From Kribbella qitaiheensis (GTDB lineage: Bacteria > Actinomycetota > Actinomycetes > Propionibacteriales > Kribbellaceae), in the NCBI RefSeq assembly GCF_014217565.1, contig NZ_CP043661.1:5580001-5644000 (forward strand): DNA of 64,000 nt. Direction: 5' to 3'. Position numbers and translations under genes: made by a program. The notes beneath the pieces were generated by a model. That model was not told the DNA's origin. It ran no database searches and worked only from the letters and a program-made list of their open reading frames with translations. Positions 1 through 7,720 of this stretch are shown in pieces (the stretch's first letter is position 1; each line of letters begins with the position of its first letter).

Positions 1-339
1 GTGGGACAGCGATCCGTCCGCCGCCAGGCGGGCGGCATTCTTGATGCGAACCAGGGGCGCGAGCATTGCGCCGGAGAGAATCCAGCCACCCACGAGACCG
101 AACAGCAGCAGGAGGAGCAGCATCGCGCCTGCCTTCGGGCCGAAGGCGGCCACGAGGTCGGAGCGGTCGGGGATGGAGATCGCCGAGGGGGCGAGATAGT
201 CCGGTACGTACCGCAGCAGGAACAGCCAGACGACCGCGAGCAGCATGACACCTGCCACCATCAGGAACGCGGCATAGCTGAGCGTGAGTTTGAGGCGAAC
301 GCTCAAACCCGGCTGCCTATCCACGGTCCGCTGCCTCAC
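1..339 (-). CDS. Sensor histidine kinase, N-terminal part (cut by window edge)
   Basis: Reading the minus strand from a GTG at 337-339 gives 113 uninterrupted codons that run off the left edge. The product starts with a short basic segment, a first membrane helix (about residues 15-38, AAFLMVAGVMLLAVVWLFLL), a short outside loop, a second helix (about 65-87) and the start of a HAMP linker (PLVRIKNAARLAADG). This is the usual N-terminus of a two-helix sensor kinase; the histidine and ATPase domains lie outside the window. The GTG overlaps the TGA of the response regulator (GTGA), so the two are translationally coupled. With the VanY-like gene divergent to it, a VanS-like cell-wall sensor is plausible, but the ligand is unknown. 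Confidence 0.8.
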   Translation of the reverse strand, partial: MRQRTVDRQPGLSVRLKLTLSYAAFLMVAGVMLLAVVWLFLLRYVPDYLAPSAISIPDRSDLVAAFGPKAGAMLLLLLLFGLVGGWILSGAMLAPLVRIKNAARLAADGSLSH

Positions 340-1022
340 GTCCGATGTCGGGTGCGGTGTCGATGCGGTAGCCGGCCCCCGGCCACGGTGGCGATGATCC
401 AGGGTTCTCCGAGCCGTTTGCGCAAGGCCGAGACCGTGATCCGTACGGCGTTGGTGAACGGGTCGGCGTTCTCGTCCCAGGCCCGTTCCAATAGCTCTTC
501 GGCGCTGATCACACCGCCTTCGGCAGCGACGAGGACTTCGAGAACGGCGAACTGCTTCCTGGTCAGCGCGACGTACCGGTTGTCGCGGTAGACCTCACGG
601 CGGAACGGATCCAGCCGCAGGCCCGCGATCTCCCGCACGGGCGGCCGGTTGTGAGCACGCCTGCGGTCGAGTGCTCTGAGCCGGAGCACGAGCTCCCGGA
701 GTTCGAACGGCTTGGTGAGGTAGTCGTCGGCGCCGAGTTCGAACCCGGTGGCCTTGTCGTCGAGACGGTCTGCAGCGGTGAGCATGAGGATCGGCATACC
801 GTTGCCGGAGGCGACGATGCGTTTGGCGATCTGGTCGCCCGAGGGCCCGGGGATGTCGCGGTCGAGGACGGCGATGTCGTAGCTGTTGATGCCCAGCAAC
901 TCCAGAGCGGTGTCGCCGTCACCCGCGATGTCTGCCGCTATCGCTTCCAGGCGCAACCCATCGCGGATTGCCTCCGCCATCAGCGGCTCGTCCTCCACGA
1001 CCAGTACACGCACACTCTCCAT
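336..1022 (-). CDS. OmpR/PhoB-type response regulator (VanR-like), C-terminus apparently frameshifted
   Basis: Receiver domain with acidic pair E10-D11, phosphoacceptor D54 (AVLDRDIPG) and K104 (LTKPF), followed by a winged-helix DNA-binding domain. The ATG at 1022 (MESVRVLVVEDE) is chosen because an upstream in-frame extension has no receiver character. The last expected beta-hairpin of the winged helix is missing in the frame as read: it ends VAGGRLPHRHRTRHRT, whereas removing one G from the G5 run (plus-strand C at 376-380) gives the canonical VAGAGYRIDTAPDIG and a stop about 17 nt inside the kinase gene. It is the first gene of the regulator-kinase pair, divergent from the D,D-carboxypeptidase gene by 78 nt, so the intergenic DNA probably carries its own target site. 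Confidence 0.85.
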   Translation of the reverse strand: MESVRVLVVEDEPLMAEAIRDGLRLEAIAADIAGDGDTALELLGINSYDIAVLDRDIPGPSGDQIAKRIVASGNGMPILMLTAADRLDDKATGFELGADDYLTKPFELRELVLRLRALDRRRAHNRPPVREIAGLRLDPFRREVYRDNRYVALTRKQFAVLEVLVAAEGGVISAEELLERAWDENADPFTNAVRITVSALRKRLGEPWIIATVAGGRLPHRHRTRHRT

Positions 1023-1100
1023 GCTACGAGCCGCCTCATATCGGCGGCGTATCAAAAACCACATACGCGCCGGCCACATCACGCTGCCTTGACTGGCAGA

Positions 1101-1718
1101 GTGACTGGAACCCCATCAACCGCGCGACCAACGATCCGCCGGATCCGCTGGCTCTTCGCCATCGGCCTGGTAGTTGTCATAGCAAGGATCCCCACCGCCC
1201 TCGGCTACCAACTGCCGGACCCCTGGTCGTCCACGACCTCTCGCAGTGAGCACCACGAGGGGCTCGACGAGACCGACGGCATCGTCCCCGACGGCACGAC
1301 GGTCTTCGCGGACGACCTTCCGGCCGTGGCCAACCTCGATCCAGCTCTCCTCAAATCCCTCCGCCGGGCCGCGACGGAGGCCGCGAACGACAAAGTCGGG
1401 TTCTACGTCAACAGCGGCTGGCGTTCCCCGGCGTACCAGAATCAGCTCCTCCGCGAGGCGATCACCATGTACGGCTCCGAAGCCGAGGCCGCCCGCTGGG
1501 TCGCCACACCCGCGAAGTCCCCTCACGTGTCAGGAGAAGCGGTCGACATCGGCCGCCCCGAGGCGGCGACCTGGCTGTCCGAACACGGCGCCAAGTACGG
1601 CCTCTGCCAGATCTACCGCAACGAACCCTGGCACTACGAACTGCGCACCACCGCGATCGACGACGGTTGCCCACGGCCCTACGCCGACCCCACCGATGAC
1701 CCCAGAACGCAAGAATAA
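1101..1718 (+). CDS. VanY-like D-alanyl-D-alanine carboxypeptidase (M15 family)
   Basis: 205-residue protein with one N-terminal membrane anchor (about residues 16-35) and a compact M15B peptidase domain. The zinc and catalytic signature is complete: SPHVSGEAVD (H142, D149) and EPWHYE (catalytic E175, zinc ligand H178). Enzymes of this family remove the terminal D-Ala from peptidoglycan precursors outside the membrane. The GTG at 1101 is the first plausible start after the response regulator and retains the anchor; it lacks a strong ribosome binding site, so the start is less certain than the function. Placement back to back with a VanRS-like pair suggests cell-wall-stress control. No vanH/A/X genes are present, so glycopeptide resistance is not implied. 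Confidence 0.85.
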   Translation: MTGTPSTARPTIRRIRWLFAIGLVVVIARIPTALGYQLPDPWSSTTSRSEHHEGLDETDGIVPDGTTVFADDLPAVANLDPALLKSLRRAATEAANDKVGFYVNSGWRSPAYQNQLLREAITMYGSEAEAARWVATPAKSPHVSGEAVDIGRPEAATWLSEHGAKYGLCQIYRNEPWHYELRTTAIDDGCPRPYADPTDDPRTQE

Positions 1719-1749
1719 TTCGATTGTGCGGTCTTGTTAGATTTTCAAG

Positions 1750-3180
1750 ATGCCTTCCCAGCGCGCCCTATTGCCGCGATCGACCCCTGCCGCCTCGGGG
1801 ATGTCGTCCCGCGCGGTCGCCACCTTGCTGGACCAGCTCGAAGCGCAATCCATCGAATGTCACTCCTTCATGGTCGTGCACCACGGTCACGTCGTGGCCG
1901 AAGGCTGGTGGGCACCGTACTCCGCCGAACGCCCGCACCTCCTTTACTCGCTGACCAAATCGTTCACCTCGGTCGCTGTGGGGCTCGTGATCGCCGACGG
2001 GCTGCTCTCGCTGGACGACCGGGTGGTTGACGTGTTGCCCGACCACGTTCCGGCCGGCATCTCGGAGCAGGGACGCCGAATCACCGTTCACCACTTGCTG
2101 TCCATGACGGCCGGACACGGCACGGACAGCCTCGACGAGGCCTGGCAACGGGAGCCGGGCGACCTGGTCAAGGGCTTCCTGAGCGTGCCGTTCTCCGAGC
2201 CTGAGGGAACCCGGCACACCTACGACAATTCGACCACCTTCATCCTGGCCCGGATGGTGGAACGGGTCACGGGCCAGGGCCTCCCGGAGCTGCTCGACGA
2301 GCGCCTCTTCCAGCCGATGGGCGTCGAGGGTGCCGAATGGGACCGGGTGGCGAGCGGTGCCGCCTTCGGATTTCACGGGCTGCACCTGACGACCGAGGCC
2401 GTCGCCGCCTTCGGCGAACTGCTGCTGCGCGGAGGCCGTTGGGGCGACCGCCAGCTCGTCCCGCGCGAGTGGCTGGAACTCGCGACCAGCCGGCACAGCG
2501 AGACCCTGCCCCTCCCGGGCTGGTCGCAGAACCCCGACTTTCTTTGCGGGTACGGCTACCAGTTCTGGATCTCGCGGCACGGCTACCACGGTCACGGCGC
2601 CTTCGGCCAGTACTGCGTGGTCGTCCCGTCGCACGATCTCGTGGTCGTCGTGACCGCCGCCATCGATCAGACAGACGCGGTGCCCGGCGTGTTCTGGGAC
2701 TATCTGTTGCCCGGCCTGGACAACCCGGGAAGCGCTCAGGACGACGAGATCCTCGCCGACCGGCTGCGGCGGCTGTCCTTCGCGCCGGTACCGGGCTCGG
2801 CCGCCCCGGAGCGTTCCGTCAAAGCGAAAGTCGACGCCTCCGCCGAGGATTCGGCCCTTCCCGACGGAACGAAGGTGGTCGTCGAACCGGTGGACGGCGG
2901 CTGGCTCCTGCGGCTCGGGTCCTCCATCGAGGTCGCGATCGGCCACGGGGACTGGCGGGAAAGCTCGCCGCTCGGCCGCCCTGTCGTCGCGACCGGCGCC
3001 TGGCAGGGTGACACGTTCGTCGCCGAGCTTTTCGTCATCACCACCCCGCACCGGGTCCGCCTGGTGGTCGACGCCGACGCGGGCACAGCTGCGGCGACAT
3101 GGAGCACCGTGCCCCTGACCACCCCCAACCTGGAGCTGCATCTGCGGTCGCCGCTGATGACCCGACCCGACGTCGCGTAG
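1750..3180 (+). CDS. Serine hydrolase of the class C beta-lactamase / penicillin-binding protein family
   Basis: 476 residues. The SxxK nucleophile motif is S67-L-T-K70, the Tyr motif is Y158-D-N160 and an HGxFG element (282-286) stands where the KTG-like third motif is found in this family. The first ~330 residues form the hydrolase domain and the rest a beta-rich C-terminal domain of the kind seen in EstB/D-aminopeptidase-like members. No signal peptide is visible, so it is probably cytoplasmic. Substrates in this family vary widely (D-amino peptides, esters, rarely beta-lactams) and cannot be read from sequence. It follows the VanY-like gene by 31 nt but has its own AT-rich leader, so co-transcription is possible but not certain. 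Confidence 0.85.
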   Translation: MPSQRALLPRSTPAASGMSSRAVATLLDQLEAQSIECHSFMVVHHGHVVAEGWWAPYSAERPHLLYSLTKSFTSVAVGLVIADGLLSLDDRVVDVLPDHVPAGISEQGRRITVHHLLSMTAGHGTDSLDEAWQREPGDLVKGFLSVPFSEPEGTRHTYDNSTTFILARMVERVTGQGLPELLDERLFQPMGVEGAEWDRVASGAAFGFHGLHLTTEAVAAFGELLLRGGRWGDRQLVPREWLELATSRHSETLPLPGWSQNPDFLCGYGYQFWISRHGYHGHGAFGQYCVVVPSHDLVVVVTAAIDQTDAVPGVFWDYLLPGLDNPGSAQDDEILADRLRRLSFAPVPGSAAPERSVKAKVDASAEDSALPDGTKVVVEPVDGGWLLRLGSSIEVAIGHGDWRESSPLGRPVVATGAWQGDTFVAELFVITTPHRVRLVVDADAGTAAATWSTVPLTTPNLELHLRSPLMTRPDVA

Positions 3181-3209
3181 GCGATTGGCCCACTGCGTAG
3201 CCTGGCGGG

Positions 3210-3437
3210 GTGAAACTTGAGCGGAAGCATGCGTTGGTGCTGATCGGGATCGCGGTCTGGAATCTCGTCACGTACGTGACGTTCATCAAGAATCTGGCCG
3301 GGACCGAGGGACGGCCGACGGGGTACTACGTGGCGCACACCGTCTTGATCATCGTGAATCTGCTGATCGCGGGTGTGCTCGGCAGCTGGGGATTCCGGGC
3401 GTACAAGGCGTCGCGGCGTACCGACGTCAAGGTTTGA
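3210..3437 (+). CDS. Small membrane protein, SCO4848 family
   Basis: 75 residues from a GTG start; two hydrophobic helices (about 8-25 and 41-62) flank a polar loop containing PTGYYVAH, and the protein ends in a basic tail. The length, the TYVTFIKNL segment and the conserved PTxYxxxH spacing match the actinobacterial SCO4848-family membrane protein, whose function is unknown; in Streptomyces relatives it also sits near D-Ala-D-Ala carboxypeptidase-type genes. The final 11 nt overlap the convergent AraC-type gene tail to tail. Confidence 0.75.
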   Translation: MKLERKHALVLIGIAVWNLVTYVTFIKNLAGTEGRPTGYYVAHTVLIIVNLLIAGVLGSWGFRAYKASRRTDVKV

Positions 3438-4230
3438 CGAACTGGCCCGGGGTGACGCCGAGCATCTTGCGGAAGTGGCGGGTCAGGTGGGACTGGTCGT
3501 AGAAGCCTGCCAGGGTGGCGACTTCGGTGGCCGGGCGTCCGTCCAGGAGGTAACGCCTGGCGAGGTCGACCCGTCGTCCGGTCAGGTAGCGGTGCGGTGG
3601 CATGCCGTACTCGCGGCTGAACGCCCGGACCAGATGCGTCGGATGCGCGTGCACCAGCTCGGCTGCTTCGTCGAGGGTGAGCCCGGCAGGCAGATGCCCG
3701 TCCAGTACTTCGCGTAGGCGGCGCGCGACTCCCGCGTCCCGGCGGTCTGGTGGATCGATGACCCGCCTGCGCAGGTGTTGCTCCAGCCGTTCCTCGATCA
3801 GCGCGAGCCGACTCTGCGCCTCCAGGTCTTCCTGACCGTCAGCCAGTACGCCGTGCAACTGGTGGATGCGGTGCCTCAGAACGGGATCCACCAACTCGGG
3901 CTGATCCACCGCCGCGCCGACCAGGCCGGCGCCGAGCCGATCGGGCTCCAGGTACAGCACCCGCTTGCGGAAGCCCTCGGGGCGCACCGACCGGCCGTCG
4001 TGCGGCACATTCGGGGGCAACAGAGAGACCTGAGCCTGCGCCAAGCCGTGTTCGCGGTGGTCCAGGTCGTACCGCACGACGCCTTCGTCCACGATCAGCA
4101 CGGTCCAGGCGTCGTGGGTGTGGCTCGGGTACGCGTGCGACGGGAAATAGGCGTGCAGCACCTCGACGACCCCGCCGATCCCGGGTCGCCAGGCCTTGAC
4201 CTGCGCACTGCCACTCATGGTGGAGAACAT
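3427..4230 (-). CDS. AraC-family transcriptional regulator
   Basis: 267 residues with an N-terminal cupin-like sensing domain (HAYPSHTHDAWTVLIVDEG, then PPNVPH) and a C-terminal double helix-turn-helix (about 170-267) ending in the family signature GFYDQSHLTRHFRKMLGVTPGQF. The sensing domain resembles AraC-type regulators of small-molecule responses; no ligand can be assigned. Two starts are possible, ATG at 4230 and ATG at 4218, with no decisive ribosome binding site. No obvious target operon sits next to it: the upstream neighbour is a degraded D-aminopeptidase fragment, which might once have been its partner. Confidence 0.85.
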   Translation of the reverse strand: MFSTMSGSAQVKAWRPGIGGVVEVLHAYFPSHAYPSHTHDAWTVLIVDEGVVRYDLDHREHGLAQAQVSLLPPNVPHDGRSVRPEGFRKRVLYLEPDRLGAGLVGAAVDQPELVDPVLRHRIHQLHGVLADGQEDLEAQSRLALIEERLEQHLRRRVIDPPDRRDAGVARRLREVLDGHLPAGLTLDEAAELVHAHPTHLVRAFSREYGMPPHRYLTGRRVDLARRYLLDGRPATEVATLAGFYDQSHLTRHFRKMLGVTPGQFVKP

Positions 4231-4312
4231 ACTCTCGACCTCGGGCCGCGGCGAACTCCTCGGCGGTGGGTGGGTCGTCCAGGGCGCCGATCTGCAGAGA
4301 GGCTGAGCGAGG

Positions 4313-4390
4313 TTGAAGGTCTACATCAGTGCGGACATGGAAGGCATCACCGGGCTGGTCGACGCGGAGGACGCCAGGACGGGTCAGCGG
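4313..4390 (+). pseudogene. Fragment of an M55-family D-aminopeptidase (DppA-like), N-terminal ~25 codons only
   Basis: From a TTG at 4313 the plus strand reads LKVYISADMEGITGLVDAED followed by ARTGQR. The (M)KVYIS(A/V)DMEG(I/V)(T/S)G start is the N-terminal signature of M55 D-aminopeptidases, including the first metal-binding Asp-x-Glu. Family resemblance stops at about 4390, exactly where the 3' end of the convergent minus-strand gene begins (4384), and a few codons later the frame has no family character. Hence a deletion removed about 90 percent of the gene. Identification is from the motif only. Confidence 0.65.
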
Positions 4391-4686
4391 TTGAGCAGGA
4401 GGCGTACGGCGGTGGGCAGTTCGAGGCCGAGGCTCAGGCGTTGCCAGGCCTGGGAGAAGGAAGAGGCGGTTCTGCTGGTCTGAAACTGGTCACGCACGGC
4501 CAGGGCGGCGATCATGATCAGGACCTGGCCGATCGCGAAGAAGACGATGCCCACGGTCAGCTGCGGCACCGAACCAGCCGTGAACTGGTTGTACAGAATC
4601 CAGACGACGCCGATCAGCCAAGCCACAAAGCCCACCACGTACGCCGTAGCGAGCAGCCGCGCGTTCGTCTCTTTCGTCCAGTCCAT
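4384..4686 (-). CDS. Small integral membrane protein of unknown function
   Basis: 100 residues from ATG 4686 (MDWTKETNARLLATAYV). Two or three hydrophobic helices are visible (about 11-32, 40-64), followed by a polar tail with a charged amphipathic stretch. A much longer open frame continues upstream on the same strand, but it is antisense to the DUF2000 gene and lacks membrane or domain character, so the internal ATG is used. No family is recognised with confidence. Confidence 0.6.
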   Translation of the reverse strand: MDWTKETNARLLATAYVVGFVAWLIGVVWILYNQFTAGSVPQLTVGIVFFAIGQVLIMIAALAVRDQFQTSRTASSFSQAWQRLSLGLELPTAVRLLLNR

Positions 4687-4770
4687 GCCCGCAAGTATGC
4701 GGTCTGTGGGTCCGGAGGACGTCAAGAACGTACAAGACCCAGACGGCTCCGCTCGGGGAGAGTCGGTGCT

Positions 4771-5202
4771 GTGGAGAACGAGACTGAGCCGATTCGGTTC
4801 GATACGAAGATCGCGGTGTTGTTGCGGGACGATCTGCCGACCTGGCAGCGGTTGAACGTGACCGCGTTCCTGGTGAGCGGGATCGCGGCAGTTCATCCGG
4901 AGACCATCGGAGACCCGTACGAGGACGCCGACGGTACGCCGTACCTGCCGATGTTCCGCCAGCCGGTGCTGGTGTTCGAGGGTTCCAAGGAGTTCATGGC
5001 GACGGCGCACGGTCGCGCCCTCAGCCGCGAGATCCCGCACTCCGTCTTCACCCAGGATCTCTTTGCCACCGGCAACGACCGCGACAACCGCGCCGCCGTC
5101 CGGGCGGTCCGCCAAGGCGAGCTCGACCTGGTCGGCCTCGCCTTGTACGGCCCCAAGAACGCCGTTGACAAGATCCTCAAGGGCGCCCGGATGCACCCGT
5201 AG
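4771..5202 (+). CDS. DUF2000 family protein
   Basis: 143 residues from GTG 4771. The sequence FDTKIAVLLRDDLPTWQRLNV at the start, a central PMFRQPVLVF strand and the C-terminal LDLVGLALYGPKNAVDKILKG match the DUF2000 family, which has a fold related to peptidyl-tRNA hydrolase 2 and no established function. The gene stands alone between a convergent and a convergent-type neighbour. The start was placed where family resemblance begins; an upstream open frame of 330 codons is only the shadow of the opposite strand. Confidence 0.75.
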   Translation: MENETEPIRFDTKIAVLLRDDLPTWQRLNVTAFLVSGIAAVHPETIGDPYEDADGTPYLPMFRQPVLVFEGSKEFMATAHGRALSREIPHSVFTQDLFATGNDRDNRAAVRAVRQGELDLVGLALYGPKNAVDKILKGARMHP

Positions 5203-5224
5203 AAACCCTTGAGACAAAGGGCTC

Positions 5225-6461
5225 TCAGCGTGGCTCGAAGCTCTCCCAGGTCTTGCCTCGGTCGGTGCTGGTGGCGACCGTCGTCGCGTGCGGTGACTCG
5301 AGCTGGATGCCGTACAGCAGCTTCCCGTCGCCGGCGAGGTCGTCCATCCGGTCGGGCACACCGTTGAGCAGCTTCGCCCTGCCACCGCTGAGGCCGTAGA
5401 GCGATGGGCTCGGGTGGTCGGTCCTCAAACCGAGCATCACCGCCGTACCGTCGTCGAAGGCGACCGGACCGCCACCGCGGGCCCACGGTTGGTTGGTCAC
5501 CGTGGTCCAGTGTTCACGCGGTCCGTCGACATCCTCAGCAGGCCGATCGCCTCCAAAGTGGCGCCATCGAGCCACGAGCTAGCCACGATCGTGCGGCCGT
5601 TCTGGCTGACCGAGATCTTGGCGGCCGGGTTGTCCGGGTCCAGGAGCGCGTTGTTCCACGTCCTGCCGCCGTTGTCGGTCCAGGCGATGTCACTGCGCGA
5701 ACCGCTCTCGGACTTCCCGGTGACGACCCACCAGCGCCCGGTACCGTCCCGAACTGGTGAACGCGCACCTTCCAGCCCGGCCGGTTGGAGCTCGCGCAGG
5801 GTCGAGTCCCGCACGTTCAGGACCCGCAACTCCCCGCTCGGTCCGACCTGGTCGGTCAGGATCTCATCCGGCTCGAAGGTCTTTCCCGGTCTCGCGTAGC
5901 TCAGGGCGGTCCGCAGCGTACCGTTCGCGGTCAGCCGGAGAAGCACTGTCTGCTTCCAGCTCGGGTCTTCGGCCGTGAGCGTCTCCCCGGTCGGTCCCGA
6001 GACAGCGATCGCCTCGTCACCGACCCGCAGGCCGGCGTACTGGGATCGAACCGGCCCGGCGACGCTCTTGCCGTCCCGCTTCACCACTGCGGCGTACCGG
6101 CAAGGATTCGAACTGCAGTCTGCCCAGGTCGACGACCACCGCGTAGGCGTCGCCACGAGGATAGAACGGACCTCGGCCGCCTTGCCGTGGATCAGCGCCT
6201 CGGCTTCCTTCTCGCCGACCGGTACGCCGTCCACCTGCGTCTTTGTGGGCCCCGGAGCGACCGGGATCTCCTGGCCCCGACGCTGCCGCCCAGTGGCAGC
6301 AGAACGGCCAGTACTGCGGTTGCGGTAGCCACTGCGGTCCCCGCTCCGATGAGCACCTGACGACGACGGCGGCGCCGTATGCCGCGGCGCTGCAGGTCCT
6401 CGAACGGCATCGGCTCGACGGATTCCTGGACCGACCAGGCGAGATCCTTCAGTTCAGACAT
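5225..6461 (-). pseudogene. Membrane-anchored beta-propeller (BNR/sialidase-like repeat) protein, two apparent frameshifts
   Basis: Three overlapping minus-strand frames make one protein of about 410 residues. Frame one (from ATG 6461, MSELKDLAWSVQESVEPMPF) gives a short cytoplasmic segment, a basic stretch and a membrane helix (about 34-55). Frame two continues GQEIPVAPGPTKTQVDGVPVG and carries most of the outer domain, including a BNR-like SDIAWTDNGGRTWNNALLD repeat. Frame three supplies the end, with a second BNR-like TTVATSTDRGKTWESFEP. Adding one G in the G4 run at 6275-6278 and one base near 5523 restores a single frame. The gene starts 8 nt inside the upstream sigma gene, the arrangement typical of a sigma factor and its membrane partner. 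Either a recent pseudogene or two consensus errors. Confidence 0.65.
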
Positions 6462-6957
6462 GGTCGACCTCCTGGGCGTCGTCGGCGAACTCTTGGACGA
6501 GCGGTGCGAGCCGAGCACGTACGCGGCTGAGTCGCGCCTTGACGGTGCCCTCCGCTACGCCGAGCTGTACTGCGATCTCGCGGACCGGCAGGTCGACGAT
6601 GTGGTGCAAGGCGATCGCTTCGCGCTGTTCGTACGGCAACTGCCGCAAGGCCTCGACCAGGGCGACATGGTCGGGCGACAACGCCGGCACGGAGCCCGGC
6701 GGAGGTATGGCCTTGGCGAGCAGCGAGAACTGCCGGCCCTGTCGCCGGAACCTGCTGCGGACGACGTTGAGCGCGACGACCCGTAACCAGGCCTCCGGGT
6801 TGTCCACCGCCGCGAACCGGCGAGGCTTCTCCACCGCCCGGACGAACGCCTCCTGGACCGCGTCCTCGGCTTCGGAAAGGCTCCCGCAGATCGCGAACAA
6901 CTGGCCGACGAGGCGGCGGTAACAGCCGTCGTACAGGTCGCGCAGGCTCTCGCCCAT
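6454..6957 (-). CDS. ECF-type RNA polymerase sigma factor (SigE-like)
   Basis: 167 residues from ATG 6957, which has a GGGAGG ribosome binding site; a GTG at 6987 is in frame but has none. Region 2 reads GSLSEAEDAVQEAFVRAVEKP, with the DNA-contacting PEAWLRVVALNVVRSRFRR segment, and region 4 (about 110-155) reads LPYEQREAIALHHIVDLPVREIAVQLGVAEGTVKARLSRVRARL cut here into recognisable parts. It directs polymerase core to a dedicated promoter set. The downstream overlapping gene encodes a single-pass protein with an outer propeller-like domain that may act as its anti-sigma factor or co-regulator; this is inferred from layout only. Confidence 0.85.
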   Translation of the reverse strand: MGESLRDLYDGCYRRLVGQLFAICGSLSEAEDAVQEAFVRAVEKPRRFAAVDNPEAWLRVVALNVVRSRFRRQGRQFSLLAKAIPPPGSVPALSPDHVALVEALRQLPYEQREAIALHHIVDLPVREIAVQLGVAEGTVKARLSRVRARLAPLVQEFADDAQEVDHV

Positions 6958-7015
6958 CAGCCCTCCCGAGTGGTCATCTACTACCACGACTCCCGGGAGG
7001 ACCGGTTGGTTGCAC

Positions 7016-7720
7016 TCAGACGCGGCGGAAGATCAGGGCTCGTTTGACTTCCTGGATGGCCTTGGTGACCTCGATGCCGCGGGGGCAGGCCTCGGTGCAG
7101 TTGAAGGTGGTCCGGCAGCGCCAGACGCCTTCCTTGTCGTTCAGGATCTCCAGCCGCTGCTCGGTGCCCTCGTCGCGGCTGTCGAAGATGAACCGGTGCG
7201 CGCCGACGATCGCCTGCGGGCCGAAGTACTGGCCGTCGGACCAGAAGACCGGGCAGGACGTCGTGCAGGCGGCGCAGAGGATGCACTTGGTGGTGTCGTC
7301 GAAGCGTTCCCGGTCAGACTGCGACTGGATCCGCTCCCGGGTCGGCTCGTGGCCGCTCGTGACCAGGAACGGCATGATGGAGCGGTACGCGTCGAAGAAC
7401 GGCTCCATGTCGACGACCAGGTCCTTGAGCACCGGCAGGCCCTTGATGGGCTCGACGGTGATCTCCTTGTCCGGGTTCAGGTCCTTGATCAGCGTCTTGC
7501 AGGCCAGCCGGTTGCGGCCGTTGATCCGCATCGCGTCCGAGCCGCAGACGCCGTGCGCGCAGGACCGGCGGAAGGTCAACGTGCCGTCCTGCTCCCACTT
7601 GATCTTGTGCAGCGCGTCCAGCACCCGGTCGCCGGGCAGCAGGGTGACCGAGTAGGTCTTCCACTCGGACTCGTCCAGCACCTCGGGGTTGTACCGAAGG
7701 ATCTTGACCTTGACATCCAT
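7016..7720 (-). CDS. sdhB: Succinate dehydrogenase iron-sulfur subunit
   Basis: 234 residues. The N-terminal ferredoxin-like domain has the [2Fe-2S] ligands CAHGVCGSDAM and RLACKTL; the C-terminal domain has CILCAACTTSCPVFW for [4Fe-4S] and CRTTFNCTEACPRGI for [3Fe-4S]. It relays electrons from the flavin of SdhA to quinone at the membrane anchor. The ATG shares its A with the TGA stop of sdhA (1-nt overlap), so it is the last gene of a C-D-A-B operon. Length and cluster spacing are normal. Confidence 0.97.
   Translation of the reverse strand: MDVKVKILRYNPEVLDESEWKTYSVTLLPGDRVLDALHKIKWEQDGTLTFRRSCAHGVCGSDAMRINGRNRLACKTLIKDLNPDKEITVEPIKGLPVLKDLVVDMEPFFDAYRSIMPFLVTSGHEPTRERIQSQSDRERFDDTTKCILCAACTTSCPVFWSDGQYFGPQAIVGAHRFIFDSRDEGTEQRLEILNDKEGVWRCRTTFNCTEACPRGIEVTKAIQEVKRALIFRRV

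Noticed and set aside
1768..3141. 457-codon minus-strand frame
   Set aside because: Shadow of the beta-lactamase-fold hydrolase on the plus strand, which has SxxK and YxN motifs.
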